Notes under the pieces: model-generated
Databases searched by the model: none
What the model saw: only the letters and a program-made list of their open reading frames with translations
Told to the model about the DNA's origin: nothing
DNA from: Lytechinus variegatus
Lineage: Eukaryota > Echinodermata > Echinoidea > Temnopleuroida > Toxopneustidae
DNA length: 64,000 bases
Assembly: GCF_018143015.1 (NCBI RefSeq)
Contig: NC_054750.1
Span: 3,205,501 to 3,269,500 of the forward strand
Direction of reading: 5' to 3'
In this document: piece after piece, positions 12,601 through 22,100 of the stretch
How the letters are laid out: each line of letters opens with the position of its first letter
How positions within the stretch are numbered: position 1 is the stretch's first letter
Translations under genes and position numbers: made by a program

Positions 12601-13664
12601 ATGTCGTGCTTGTTTTATTCTTCTCTCTTTAATCATTTCCATATTTTGATGAGGTTGAATTGGCCTTTAATACTTCATAATTCCTGGTTACCTTGTTATG
12701 AAGTGTGGTTCTGGGAATATCAAATTCCTTCGCAGCCGCACCTAAAGTCACCTCTCCCTTCTTGACCAATCTGACAGCTTCCTCAACATCTTCCTGTGTA
12801 TAGCCTACACTGCGCTTTTTGACCCGTTGTGGTTTCTCATCACCTTCTTCTTTAACGTATTGGTTGGTCGATGGTGACGGTGTGTCCTTGTTGGTGTCCT
12901 TCTTCATATCTTTCTTGAAATAACGTCCAAAAACCTAGATTGCAATATTGTAAAATTTTATGAAATAATTGATCATATGCGTATCATAGAGATACAAGTC
13001 ATGCAGTGTGTCTACACACATAATCAAATGCCTCTGCAGGGTGATGTTTCATAAAATTGATCGCAAAAAGATTATGCATGACCCTAAAAATTACTGAAAC
13101 ATGTTCTAAGATGCCACGTCAGCTACATATAGGGATATGCAAAATGAGCCTAGTTAGCAAGATGTGTTGTTTATTCCACAAAAAAAAAAGAAAATATGAT
13201 AAAATGGTTGCACTGTGCCCTGATTTACAGGAAAATTATCCTGTAAATCAGGTACTTTTGGTAATTTGGTAAGATATTTTCATAAAAAATAATGTGGTTG
13301 TAGGTAGACTATATTGGAAATGTATGCAATCAAAGTGACTTAGCATAGGAATCTAGATTGGAATATAATTTCCCCACGTACTAGATTGAAAAAAAAAATA
13401 TCGGCAAGTGTGCATCCAGATAACAGAAAGATCTGCATAAGAGAGATCGGACTGTGGTCTGTTTAAAATCACTGATCAATATTTCCAGATTTTATCAGGT
13501 TTAAGCTAGTTTACCTTGTCACGAAGGGTTCTCTCAGGGATATTATATTTCCTTGCAGCAGCTGCCAAAGGCATCTTTTTCTTCTTCACCTTTTTGACAG
13601 CCTTCTTCAGGTCCTCCTGGGAGTATGTTCTGCAACGCTTAGGGGGCAATTGGGATGTCTCCAT
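6236..13664 (-). CDS. multi-pipsqueak/CENPB-HTH DNA-binding protein, transposase-derived
   Basis: Five exons join as 13664-13515, 12934-12692, 12271-11963, 7906-7769 and 6616-6236, giving about 406 aa with every junction in phase 0. Three psq helix-turn-helix modules (consensus YSQEDxxxAVxxVK...AAAKKFNIPRxTLHDK) end exons 1, 2 and 3. A CENPB-type HTH spans exons 4 and 5 (GRAPFLTAAEE to FLKRHPELA). The C-terminus is basic (KSKQTGEEKRRKKKRK), a likely nuclear signal. In pogo/Tigger/jerky transposases this N-terminal pair precedes a DDE domain; none follows here. I infer a domesticated nuclear DNA-binding protein. The gene could also be a decayed transposon head, but intact frames and matching splice sites over 7 kb argue for a gene. 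A 5' untranslated exon probably lies upstream. Confidence 0.75.
6617..7768 (-). other. intron 4 of the psq/CENPB gene
   Basis: Intron between exons 4 and 5, with GT-AG boundaries. No RNA gene or clear repeat boundary was recognised; several short open frames look random. Confidence 0.5.
7769..7906 (-). CDS. psq/CENPB gene exon 4: first half of CENPB HTH
   Basis: Encodes 46 aa, VLGRTPVQCNTGR to PSEKDIIQ, with acceptor TTGCAG| and donor CAG|GTAAGG. FLTAAEETLLSNWVLQTSR is the first helix region of a CENPB-type HTH. The domain continues directly into exon 5 (VVKEIIDDDGRETPF). Confidence 0.75.
8456..8527 (-). repeat. tRNA-like sequence (SINE head or tRNA pseudogene)
   Basis: On the minus strand a perfect B-box-like GGTTCAAATCC follows an A-box-like TGGCCTGGTAG. 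The acceptor halves (GGACCGG and CTGGTTC) pair. The anticodon stem has mismatches around a GGC-like loop, so it is degenerate. It lies in intron 3 of the psq/CENPB gene. Confidence 0.45.
8629..8790. mobile_element. small foldback MITE
   Basis: Arms of about 45 bases, left TTAAAGGCTTGCTGGGAAG and right CTTCCCCAACAAGCCTTTAA, enclose about 70 bases. The centre resembles sequence at 8380-8450. No coding potential. Confidence 0.55.
9233..9808. mobile_element. foldback element, AAAGGAGAATGAAA ends
   Basis: Nearly palindromic over about 575 bases. The left end AAAGGAGAATGAAACCTCTG is inverse to the right end ending GTTTTCATTCCCCTTTAA. Inner landmarks (CAGAAAAATCAAAGAA, GTGATGTCAC) also mirror. It shares its general plan with 27494-28080, 43062-43722 and 63429-64000. 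Confidence 0.65.
10071..11144. mobile_element. GTCTCACCTGCAT-ended element with DR1-like tandem array
   Basis: Same inverted ends as 2507-3293, enclosing about six tandem units near 160-190 bp. Units carry TGACCTTTGACCT, perfect at 10263, 10579, 10742 and 10940 and one base off at 10416. This reads AGGTCAAAGGTCA on the minus strand, the canonical DR1 nuclear-receptor site. The element lies inside intron 3 of the psq/CENPB gene. Confidence 0.7.
11701..11955. mobile_element. MITE with GGGCCC ends beside a splice donor
   Basis: The left end GGGCCCATCTTACAAAGAGT and the right end CTTTGTAAGACGGGGCCC are inverted, with inner GATTGATCCGATCA and TCGGATCAATCG also mirrored. Its right edge is about seven bases from the donor of psq/CENPB exon 3. 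Confidence 0.65.
11963..12271 (-). CDS. psq/CENPB gene exon 3: partial CENPB HTH plus third psq HTH
   Basis: Encodes 103 aa, VFGRTAVMCSTGR to PRSTLHDK. The first third resembles the start of exon 4 (TGRASFLTAAEEAQLSNWAL), i.e. the beginning of a CENPB HTH. It then switches into a linker and a third psq HTH (YSQEDMELAIRTVKEKE). The donor is AAG|GTAACC. A MITE end (GGGCCC) begins only about seven bases into the intron. Phase 0-0. Confidence 0.75.
12692..12934 (-). CDS. psq/CENPB gene exon 2: second psq HTH
   Basis: Encodes 81 aa, VFGRYFKKDM to RTTLHNK, with acceptor CTAG| and donor AAG|GTAACC. It begins with the V(F/L)GR motif shared by exons 3 and 4 and ends in a psq HTH (YTQEDVEEAVRLVKKGE then FDIPRTTLHNK). 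The linker is acidic and proline/serine-containing. Its 243 bases make it a symmetric phase 0-0 exon. Confidence 0.75.
12935..13514 (-). other. intron 1 of the psq/CENPB gene
   Basis: Region between coding exons 1 and 2. It contains a short hairpin near 13227-13255 (CAGGAAAATTATCCTG). No RNA gene recognised. Confidence 0.4.
13515..13664 (-). CDS. psq/CENPB gene exon 1: first psq HTH
   Basis: Encodes 50 aa starting METSQLPPKRC and ending NIPERTLRDK, a complete psq HTH. The donor AAG|GTAAAC follows at 13514. A splice acceptor (TTTCAG) sits at 13677, 12 bases before the ATG, so a 5' untranslated exon should exist upstream. The psq helix is unusually lysine-rich (KKVKKKKM). A broken tandem copy lies at 15029-15161. 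Confidence 0.75.
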
Positions 13665-13836
13665 GCTGAGCAGGTACTGAAATAGATTAGAAATTAAACT
13701 GTAAAATAATACAATTTCAAAACTTAAAGTTAAACACAAATCAATGAAACAGATAAGAGCATGTGTTTCAACTTGGTATCATAAGTGGTATTGTTAGGCT
13801 TTTCAGAATTTTAATTCGTTTAAAACTATTTCTAAA

Positions 13837-14362
13837 ACAAGGCAAAAGCAATTTTGTGTCTCGCCCACGTATGAAAATAACCAGAAATATTGTGATTCGC
13901 GAGGGCATGCAACAGAATTGTATCAAAACTTCATTGTAATATGACTGGGATGGAATAACACTTGCTTTAAGAGCCTTGCACATAAACTTTAATGTTGACC
14001 TAAAAATGACCTTTGACTTTATCGTGTGACCTCCGACTGCAGCATATCACGCAGATCCCCTAAGTCCATCTACCAACCAAGTTTGGTTGAAAAGTGACCT
14101 ACAGTTGCGGAGTTAGGTGTCATAAGAGAGTCTTGCATGTAAACTTTAACGTTGACCTGAAAATGACCTTTGACCTTACCATGTGACCTCCAACTGCAGC
14201 ATAACATGCAGGTCCCCCAAGTCCATCTACCATCCAAGTTTGGTTGAAAAGCACCTTATGGTTGTGGATTTATGTGTCATTAGATTTGTGACGAACGGAC
14301 GACGGACGGACGACATTTGGATCCCTAAGTCTTGCCTTCACCTCTGGTTGGTGAGACAAAAA
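13837..14362. mobile_element. GTCTCGCC-ended element with two DR1-bearing units
   Basis: Ends TTTTGTGTCTCGCC and GGTGAGACAAAAAT are inverted. The interior holds two tandem units of about 150 bp, each with a TGACCTTTGACC-type motif (perfect at 14164-14176, one base off at 14017-14029). The corresponding position of the duplicated copy (around 15330) lacks it, so it inserted after the tandem duplication, or was lost from the other copy. Confidence 0.6.
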
Positions 14363-14640
14363 TAATGTTTACAAAAGATGTCAAATGTCATTTTTATTAC
14401 ACAAGAATGTTTGGATCATGCGCCCACAAGGTGCATACATGTATCGGACACAGGGAATACATGAACATTCCAAAATATGATGGGCAAAAAAGGAATAGTT
14501 GTTCTCTAAAAAATAAGTTTTGGTTCAGGACCAACACTGAACACCGTACTTGAAATCGCCCAATGCCATTTATGGCAATACTGTAGGTCAGGTTATTTCA
14601 GGGGAAAAATAACACAGAGGCTAGGGGCGATTTAGTCCAT
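14363..14640. repeat. tandem duplication, distal part of copy A
   Basis: Matches 15345-15433 plus 16518-16730, for example AAAAGATGTCAAATG, GTTTGGATCATGCG and ATATGATGGGCAAAAAAGGA. The 1084-bp element at 15434 is absent here, so this stretch is its empty site. Confidence 0.7.
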
Positions 14641-14779
14641 GAAATGCTCAACAGCCCTGGAAAAAAAAATCTCCAAACATCACAATGTTATTAAGCTTAC
14701 AGATGTTGATCTTTTCATCCTTTGTCGTCTTTCCATTCAATTTTTCTGCCTGTATTTCCTTTCCCGTCTTCATATCACA

Positions 14780-14910
14780 CATGATGAACCCAGGGTGACC
14801 AGACGTCCCGTATTTCTCGGGATTTTCCCGTATTTTGCTCCTTTGTCCCGCAGCCCGACAAACCCTTTCCCGGGATGCCTATTTGTCCAGTATTTCAGAA
14901 TATTGAACAA
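14780..14910. mobile_element. possible hAT-type end fragment
   Basis: CAGGGTGACCAGACGTCCCG followed by TATTTCTCGGGATTTTCCCG resembles ends of hAT elements known from other animals. Only one end is seen, so this is a fragment at best. Confidence 0.3.
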
Positions 14911-15010
14911 AATGGAGTTAATACATTTAAAAGTGACGAATTTTCATCAAATAACCAACAGATGACCAAGCAGAGACAATAAAATCAACAACTGTAATCA
15001 TTAAACTGTT

Positions 15011-15053
15011 GCAAGGAAATATAATATCTCTCAGGGATATTATATTTCCTTGC
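15011..15053. repeat. perfect 18-bp palindrome at the duplication breakpoint
   Basis: The arms at 15011-15028 and 15036-15053 are exact inverse copies of GCAAGGAAATATAATATC around a seven-base spacer, with imperfect pairing continuing outward. The right arm is native exon sequence. The left arm is an inverted copy of it, exactly where the duplicated psq exon stops matching exon 1. Confidence 0.8.
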
Positions 15054-15161
15054 AGCAGCTGCTAAAGGCATCTTTTTCTTCTTCACCTTTTTGACAGCCT
15101 TCTTCAGGTCCTCCTGGGAGTATGTTCTGCAATGCTTAGGGGGCGATTGGGATGTCTCCAT
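15029..15161 (-). pseudogene. broken tandem copy of psq exon 1
   Basis: Starts METSQSPPKHC, matches exon 1 almost residue for residue through RKYNIPER, then diverges where exon 1 has TLRDK|GT. The acceptor 12 bases upstream is kept but the splice donor is lost, so the exon cannot join exon 2 as the original does. It could still be spliced in as an alternative first coding exon if a cryptic donor is used. Confidence 0.7.
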
Positions 15162-15433
15162 GCTGAGCAAGTACTGAAATAGATTAGAAATTAAACTGTA
15201 AAATTATAAAATTTTTAAACTTAAAGTTAAACACAATAATGAAACAAATTAGACCATGTTTTTCAACTCGGTATCGTAATAAGTGGTTTTGTTAGGCTTT
15301 TCAGAAGTTTAATTCCTTTAAAACTATTTCTAAAAAATTAATATTCATAAAAGATGTCAAATGGCATTTTTATCACACAAGAATGTTTGGATCATGCGTC
15401 CACAAGGTGCATACATGTATTGGACACAGGGAA

Positions 15434-16517
15434 CAGTCAGACCGCAGGTCCCTATGCTAATGAGCAAAAAGGCCAGATTCATCCAAATCATCTCGTGGCT
15501 GAATCTTCCTCCTTGCAAAATCTCGTGATTCGTGAGATTTTCTTTCTCTAAGAATTTACCTGTTTTAACCTCAAGTTAAATGAAATATTATTGCACCATC
15601 AGATAGAGTAAAAGTTGCTCTTTCATATTGGTCATTTATTTAGTATACAATATTTTGTTAAATAAGTAAATTTCTGGCCTGAAAGTGTGCCTTAAAACTG
15701 AATTTTCTTCCTCTGTTTTCTTTTGCAAATTGTGCAAAACTTATTTTGAGCTTCAATGATATCTATATCACCATAAAGCTGAACTTCTGTACTTTCTCAC
15801 AATGCGACTCTTGATATGCGGCACCTTTTAATCGGGTCAAGATCACACTTTTCCCACCAAGGTACAAGACGAGATTTCTGAAATTTTGTACTTGCATGAA
15901 ATCCAGAGTCCTGATTGGCTGGATAAGGTTCACAGAACAACAGGCGCGGGGTATTTGAGGAGATTACCACATGGGAAGTGTGACCTTCCCACGAACCCAG
16001 GCACTGGAACCGTTGGAATTTTCCACTGGGTGGTCTCTTTGACCAATCAGAGTGCAGTATTCTTGTTTTCAAACTGCTTTATGTACTTGGCAAATGAAAA
16101 GTGTGATCTTGACCCGATTAAACCAATTCTTATTTTGAAACAGTCTATATCAATTCAAAGCATACATATTCAGCTTTATCATGATATAAAAATCATTTGG
16201 GCTCAAACATAAATAAAGTGTGAAAATGGCAGCTTTTGTCAGGTGAAAATATTTATTTTGTAGCACATTTTAGATCAAAATTTTAACCTATATTACAAAA
16301 TCTTTGAATAAATCCAGACACATGACCTGAAAGAATGATTCTTCTTCTTTACAATGGTACCAAATTCATGAAATATGATGCACAATTAGAGCAGCAATGA
16401 CCGAATGAAAAGAGGTGTTTTGGTCCGCATCAAGCTCATTAAATATGCAAAACAACTCAAGTCATGAATATCACTTGGATGAGAGAAGCCACTTTCTTGG
16501 GATCTGCAGTCTGACTG
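15434..16517. mobile_element. 1084-bp element, CAGTCAG...CTGACTG ends
   Basis: Inverted ends CAGTCAGACCGCAG and CTGCAGTCTGACTG. It is flanked by GGAA-like duplicated target bases. The unoccupied target is visible in duplication copy A at 14450-14465 (CAGGGAATACATG). A second copy of almost identical length lies at 18064-19146. Non-coding interior, superfamily not assigned. Confidence 0.75.
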
Positions 16518-16734
16518 GAATACATGAGCATTCCAAAATATGATGGGCAAAAAAGGAACAGTTGTTCTTAAAGAACAAGTATTGGTTCAGGGGTCCCGAT
16601 CGTCAAATCTCATATTCAGAGTTACATGTAAGTCGTACATTGTACTTAACCCTACCTACCTCTACCTAATTCACAATGTCATTTATGGAAATACTGTAGG
16701 TCAAGTAATTTCAGAGAAAAAATAACACACGCGT

Positions 16735-16885
16735 CTGTAACGTTGGCGAAGAACAATAGGAAACAAGATGGCGGCGTAAACATCAGGCAAGTCTCTTCCG
16801 TCTTGTCATGATATTTTTCTTATTTTTTGATGAAGTCTTGTTTAAAAATAAAATCGATGGCGCAGAAATGTCGGAAAGGAAGGTG
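16735..16885. repeat. YY1-motif repeat, left part (split by hAT insertion)
   Basis: Contains AAGATGGCGGC at 16765-16775, a perfect YY1-type motif. With 20029-20110 it matches the inverse of 59520-59745. The 3.1-kb hAT element sits between the two halves. Confidence 0.6.
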
Positions 16886-17325
16886 TAGGGTTGCAAAGGG
16901 ATGGAAACTTTCCGGAAATTTGGAAAATTTCCATGGAAAGTTTCGGGAATTTTCAGCTGCCGGGAATTTTGGGAATTTGCATTTTTTCACCAAAAGTGAT
17001 AAATTCTGGTTTTAAATACAAAATCATGAATTGATATCCTCAAATATTATACTTTCCATTTGTATGTCAATTATTCTTCATTCTTTAAATTGCCCAAGTA
17101 TTCATCAAACTGTACATGCAATACCTTATATAGTACATGTACCGGTACATGTATTTATGTAACATGATGGAGCATTATGTACAAAATGAAGCTTATCAAT
17201 TCAACATTAAAAAATAAAACTTTGCATTACCTATTTTTCATTTTTCTTTAAATGTCAAGGGTTCTTTTTATATGAGAACCTGCCATTTTATAATAACATT
17301 GTCCCCTACATGTAGTCTACACACA

Positions 17326-17643
17326 CAGACCCTTATTGAAACTTTGATCCACAAGTGGGTCTTCACACAAGACTAGCACGAAATACAACTTTCTGTTCAA
17401 CAAAAGGACCTTCTGTACACAAGTCATTGGCAGAAACCTTAGGCTGCATATTCAGACCACTTTCCTCAAGTGCAGGGTTTGCTCGTCTGCTGTGCAAAGC
17501 CTTCACATTAGTTAAGGGTCTGAATGTGCAGCCTACTCATGCCTTGTGTACTGAAGGCCCTCTCGCTCAGGAAACAGCAAGATTTTATGTGCTAGTCTTT
17601 GGGTAGAGACCCACTTGTTGATCAAAGTTTCAATCAGGGTCTG
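17326..17643. mobile_element. foldback MITE nested in the hAT element
   Basis: The left end CAGACCCTTATTGAAACTTT and the right end AAAGTTTCAATCAGGGTCTG are inverse over about 37 bases. Non-coding. The open frame at 17355-17606 is accidental. Confidence 0.7.
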
Positions 17644-18063
17644 TGCATTCAGGCTAGGTTGCACAGCAGACTAATCCCACCAGCAGCTATGGCAATGGCT
17701 TGAGTCTTTAAATGGGAAAAGTCAGGTCCAGGAACGACAAATTTCAAATTACCCAGAATTTATTTCTGAGATGCCCCAATCCGTGCACCCCTGAAAAAAA
17801 AGAAGGGGGGGGGGGGGTTGTCATATCAGTTTCATTTAATTTGATCTAGTATTTTGAAAATAATGAACAAAATGTTTATTTCTAAAGAGGGCTATTTGAA
17901 CCAGAAATCTGTATTATACTCATCAAATTAACGCTGCAAACAGCACCAAATTCTCACTTCAGTTATGAGAAATAAAGTAATGATAATGAAATTATAATAA
18001 TAATGCTAATTCTAACAATGTTATTGAATCTTAACATCTTCAAAAAGTTTAGACATCGTTCTA

Positions 18064-19146
18064 CAGTCAGTCGGCAAGCCCCTGTGTTAATGAGCAAATG
18101 GGCCAGATTTATCCAAGTCCTCTCGTGGCTGAATTCATGTCCCTGCAAAATCTCGTGAATTGTGAGACTTTCTTTCTCAAATAATTTAACCACTTTCTCC
18201 TGGAGTAAAATTGATTATTTTTGTACCATTGGGAAGAGTAAATGTTACTCTTTCATATTGGTTATTTCTTTTGAATAAAATATTTTGATAAATAAGTGAT
18301 TTTTTTACGAGAAAAGATGCATCAAACAGAAATTTCTTCCTCTGTTTTCACTTGCAAATTGTGCAACATTTTGTGTTTTCGGTACCAACATTATTTATAT
18401 CATCAGAAAGCTCAAACTCTATACTTTCTTACAATGTCACTCTTGATATGTGGCATCTTTTAGATGGGTCAGCAGCCAGCTTTTTCCATCAAGATGCAAG
18501 ACGAGATTTCTAAAATTTCTGAGTAACATAAAATCCAGAGTTCTGATTGGCTGAATAATGTTTTCACAACAACAGGCGCGGGTTATTTGAAGGGATTACC
18601 ACATGGTGAGTGTGACCTTGCAGAGGCCCAGTGTGGGGAACACTGGAATTTGCCTGGGTGTGTGGTCTCTGTGACCAATCAGAGTGCAGTATCCTTGTTT
18701 TTGAGCTGCTAAATGTACTTGGCCTATGAAAAGCTGGCTGCTGACCCATCTAAGATACATCTTCTTATAAAAATTATATCATATTAAAGCGTAGATCTTC
18801 AGCTTTATTATGATCTGAAAATCATTTGTACTCAAACAGAAATCAAGTGTGAAAACAACAACATTTGTTGCATGAAAAAATCATTTTGTTTCATGTTTTA
18901 TATCAAAAGTTTTCCCTATACTACAACATTTTTTAAAGAATTCCAAACACATGACCTGAAAGAATGATTCTTCTTCTTTACAAAGATACCAAAAACATGA
19001 AATTTGGTTAATATTTAGAGCAGCAATGGCAGAATAAAAAGAGGTGTTTTGGTTCGCACCAAGCTCATTAACTATGCAAAAACCCTACAGTCATGAATAT
19101 CACTTGGATAAAAGAAGCTACTTTTTCAGGGCTTGCCGACTGACTG
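18064..19146. mobile_element. 1083-bp element nested in the hAT element
   Basis: Ends CAGTCAGTCGGCAAGCC and GGCTTGCCGACTGACTG, flanked by a perfect 4-bp duplication TCTA (18060-18063 and 19147-19150). Same family and length as 15434-16517. It inserted after the hAT. Confidence 0.8.
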
Positions 19147-19199
19147 TCTATGAACAATGTATATCCCTTGTGTAAAGCATTTGCAGTGTATGGCAGTGA

Positions 19200-19860
19200 G
19201 TCCAAACTTCGCGCGTGTCCAAACTTCGCGGACGGTCATTATCTCCAAAACTAGCCAATATCCTTAAAATCTGACATCATCAATGTGAAAAGCGACCTAA
19301 AATTACCCTTCGCTGAAAGTTTCTTTAGGATTAGTCCAGTATTCATGAAAATATTGGCAAAAGATCGGCAAATTTGTCACCGTTAGCGCCTGTTTTGAAG
19401 AAAGCAACAAGCATCACGATATCACCATTTTGCAAGCAGTAATCATAAAAAAATGTGAGTTAAATGTGGTACTAACCGATTCAATAGCATTTTGCCATCA
19501 ATCTGATATAAATATTTCACTTTTTGAGCCTGAGTCTTTGTTTAAATCTCCACAAAAGCTTTGGTGCGCGAAGTTAGGTCACACTTTTTCTGAACGGTTT
19601 TCCAGTACAGCCCGCATTCGCCGATCGGAATAGAATTTTGAGATCGCGATACCGGCGAAACCCCGTGACCTACTTTACATTTTCGTCCATGATTTTATAG
19701 TTTACGATCTTGCCGTCAGTGTGGTAACTATTTCTTGAATTGGTTTTGTATAAATTATGAATAATTTGTGGACAAAATTAAGCCTGATTATGCCTTGTCT
19801 GACTGTCTTAGCATATTTGGCTTGAAACTTGCTTACAAAGCATAATCAGGCATCATCTGC
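19200..19860. other. interior of the hAT element, no gene seen
   Basis: Internal hAT sequence. The short frame near 19430-19633 has no recognisable domain, and no transposase motif was found. Confidence 0.45.
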
Positions 19861-20329
19861 CAGGGTAATCCGTTCAATTCCTGTACAATGATATAAAAAA
19901 AAAATTGCTACTTTTTGAAAATTCCCAACATTTCTGGAAAATTCCCCAAAATTGCCGAAAATTCCCGTTTATTCCCATGGAGTTTCCACCACAAAAATTC
20001 CCAGGAATTTTGCAACCCTAGGAAGGTGCATCCCATGTACATGATTTAGGGCTATATCTTTTAGATTTTTACTCTCTAGAACTAGAAGCCTCCTGGCTAG
20101 GCCCACCACGATTTAGGTTAACTTTACTTGTTTAACAAAAAACTTGTTCTTAACTTAAGTCTTAAATCTCTGTTAGCTCCATGGTCTGTGAAACAATTGA
20201 CTAACATGCATGTGTATGGGGGGACCTAAGTTACAATCAATGTTGTGAAACTGAAAGTGCCGTACTTTCCAGACAAATGCAACCGTACAGAGACTACAAA
20301 AACAAGTCACAGTGTCAGATGTTGGCGAG

Positions 20330-20540
20330 TTAACTCCTAGTCCTAACGTCAACGGCCTGCTCTTCCCCGCGCCTAACGTCGGGTTATCGCTACTACTACG
20401 CTAGCGCTCGGCTAGGCTCGGGCCTCGAGTCACGGCCGCTTAGTTGGAGAATAACTACAGTGTAGACTGTAGTCCCACTCGCAAGAATATCTGTCAGTGA
20501 TTTTCAAGATTTAACAAAAATAGCATGACCACACATTTAC
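20330..20540. promoter_or_regulatory. CpG-rich stretch, possible promoter or repeat
   Basis: Local rise in CpG (GCGCCTAACGTCGGG, CGCTAGCGCTCGG, GGGCCTCGAGTCACGGCCG) against an AT-rich background. It may mark a promoter region or be part of the repeat that also occurs near 57780-57960. Confidence 0.25.
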
Positions 20541-20700
20541 CTTTCAAGTTTCGATTGTTTTCGACGCAATTCTTCTAAAAGAGACGGAGTGGAAAATTTC
20601 GAACAAAACGAACTAATGCTTCTTTCTTTTCGTCTTCGTATGCTTGCTTGCCTTTCTCTTTCAGCTTTTTAGACCTGGGGCCCGTTTCATACAACTTTTG
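20541..20700 (-). other. possible 5' untranslated exon on the minus strand
   Basis: On the minus strand GAAACTTGAAAG|GTAAATG forms a good splice donor near 20541. Upstream sequence has a weak open frame (LEELRRKQSKLE) without a start codon. This could be the 5' exon that psq/CENPB exon 1 requires, but nothing in the sequence links them. Confidence 0.2.
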
Positions 20701-20765
20701 ACTTGCAACTGTAACATACGAAGCCCCAAATCGGACATTTCTGACAATGAAAAAAAAAATATATA

Positions 20766-20872
20766 TCACGTACGTACGTAGTATTATTACGTACGTACGT
20801 ACGTGATAATTATCACGTACGTATAATTATTACGTACGTACGTGATAATATCACGTACGTACGTACGTGAGT
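20766..20872. repeat. palindromic ACGTACGT tandem array, left
   Basis: About four units of TCACGTACGTACGTACGTGA-type sequence at the left edge of duplicated block A. Each unit is a perfect palindrome. The paralogous site at 47.92 kb lacks it. Confidence 0.75.
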
Positions 20873-22098
20873 GATAATTGGGACCTTTCGCAATCATCAC
20901 GGACGCTAGTATTAGGGTCCCCTAACACAAAAGTTAACGCTTAATCATACACTTGATTTTTAAGATTGATTGTGCATTACAGTCAATAGAATCAAACGTA
21001 GAAAACTGCTCTACGATCAATGCTAAGCTTTGTGTAACAGGGGGTTACAGGCCCTACAAATCTGCTTTTCGTGTGCAAAATCCCTTTCCGCGACACCCGT
21101 GCATGTATATTACTACTGATGGCTGGAGATATTCAAAATGCAGGACCTAAAATAGATTTATGACATGGAGAAGAAAGTGGTTTTTCAAACAAATCGAGAA
21201 CATATTGAGTGAGGAAAAACTTACTGAATGAAGGCTTAAATATAGATCATTACAGTCCATCGAATCGATATTACATTTAATGTGGATTATTGGTGGATCA
21301 CTGGCAATTGATTTCATGGATAAGATCAACCTCTCCAGCCGAACATTTCGCATGCGTTGATATGTACACATCATATGCGATACCTTTGAACTCGTTTCCT
21401 TTTGTTTCTTTTGTTTCTTTGTTTCTTTTGTTTACTCCTTATACACAAACGATATGCCTCTCGCACACGATGTGAGGGGCATTATGTTTTACATTCCCCA
21501 GAAATGGGGATTAGATTCAAATTCCGGGGGACCACTTCCATTGATGAGTGGATACCAGGCACGACCATGGGGTTTCGAAAAGTACCCTAAACATGCTAAA
21601 CAAGGGAAGCAATTCTTTTCCAGATTATGAAAATGCATCTCTTAACAAGTATTTGGCTTGTGAAACCCTACAAGTATTGATCCCTTATTTCAGCATTTTA
21701 AACATCGTTTTGACACCCTTATAACGTTACATAGGCCTATATACGTAACGTACCTGCCCACTCTGTCCCCTTTTACGGGTGGTCGCTACTGGTATCCACT
21801 AATCAATGGAAGTGGGCCCCCCGGGCGGCCTCTCGAGCTCTAGGAGGAGTCAAATGTGGCTTTGGAAAGTCGTCCTCAATCGGATAAATCGCTGTTACCA
21901 TAGTAGCAACCAGAATTTTGCACACGAAACGCATATTGAATGTTTCCGTCGCAGATGCGAAACGAAAAAAAAATCTCATGTCACACAATTTGCATTGCAG
22001 GACTGAGTTTTACGACCATGATGACGGGCCCAAAAAGTCCCTTCCAAAGTCAACGACCGTTGTAAATAAGCGTCTGCGTCCTCAAACGAAAGGTCGGG
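20873..22098. repeat. duplicated block A, copy 1
   Basis: Matches 47927-49160 in the same orientation with few substitutions. It contains a degenerate CCGGGGG-type hAT MITE (about 21523-21835) and no convincing gene. Confidence 0.8.
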
Positions 22099-22100
22099 AA

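Larger units (their letters stand above)
16886..20020. mobile_element. 3.1-kb non-autonomous hAT-like element
   Basis: Inverted ends TAGGGTTGCAA and TTGCAACCCTA are flanked by a perfect 8-bp target duplication GGAAGGTG (16878-16885 and 20021-20028), the hallmark of hAT elements. Sub-terminal regions share many GGAAATTT/AATTCCC motifs. No transposase frame is present. It hosts at least two younger insertions (17326-17643 and 18064-19146). Confidence 0.85.

Noticed and set aside
20575-20769. Minus-strand frame with KEKGKQAYEDEKKEALVRF
   Set aside because: Looks protein-like but stops before the nearby splice donor and has no recognisable family. Kept only as a possible untranslated exon.
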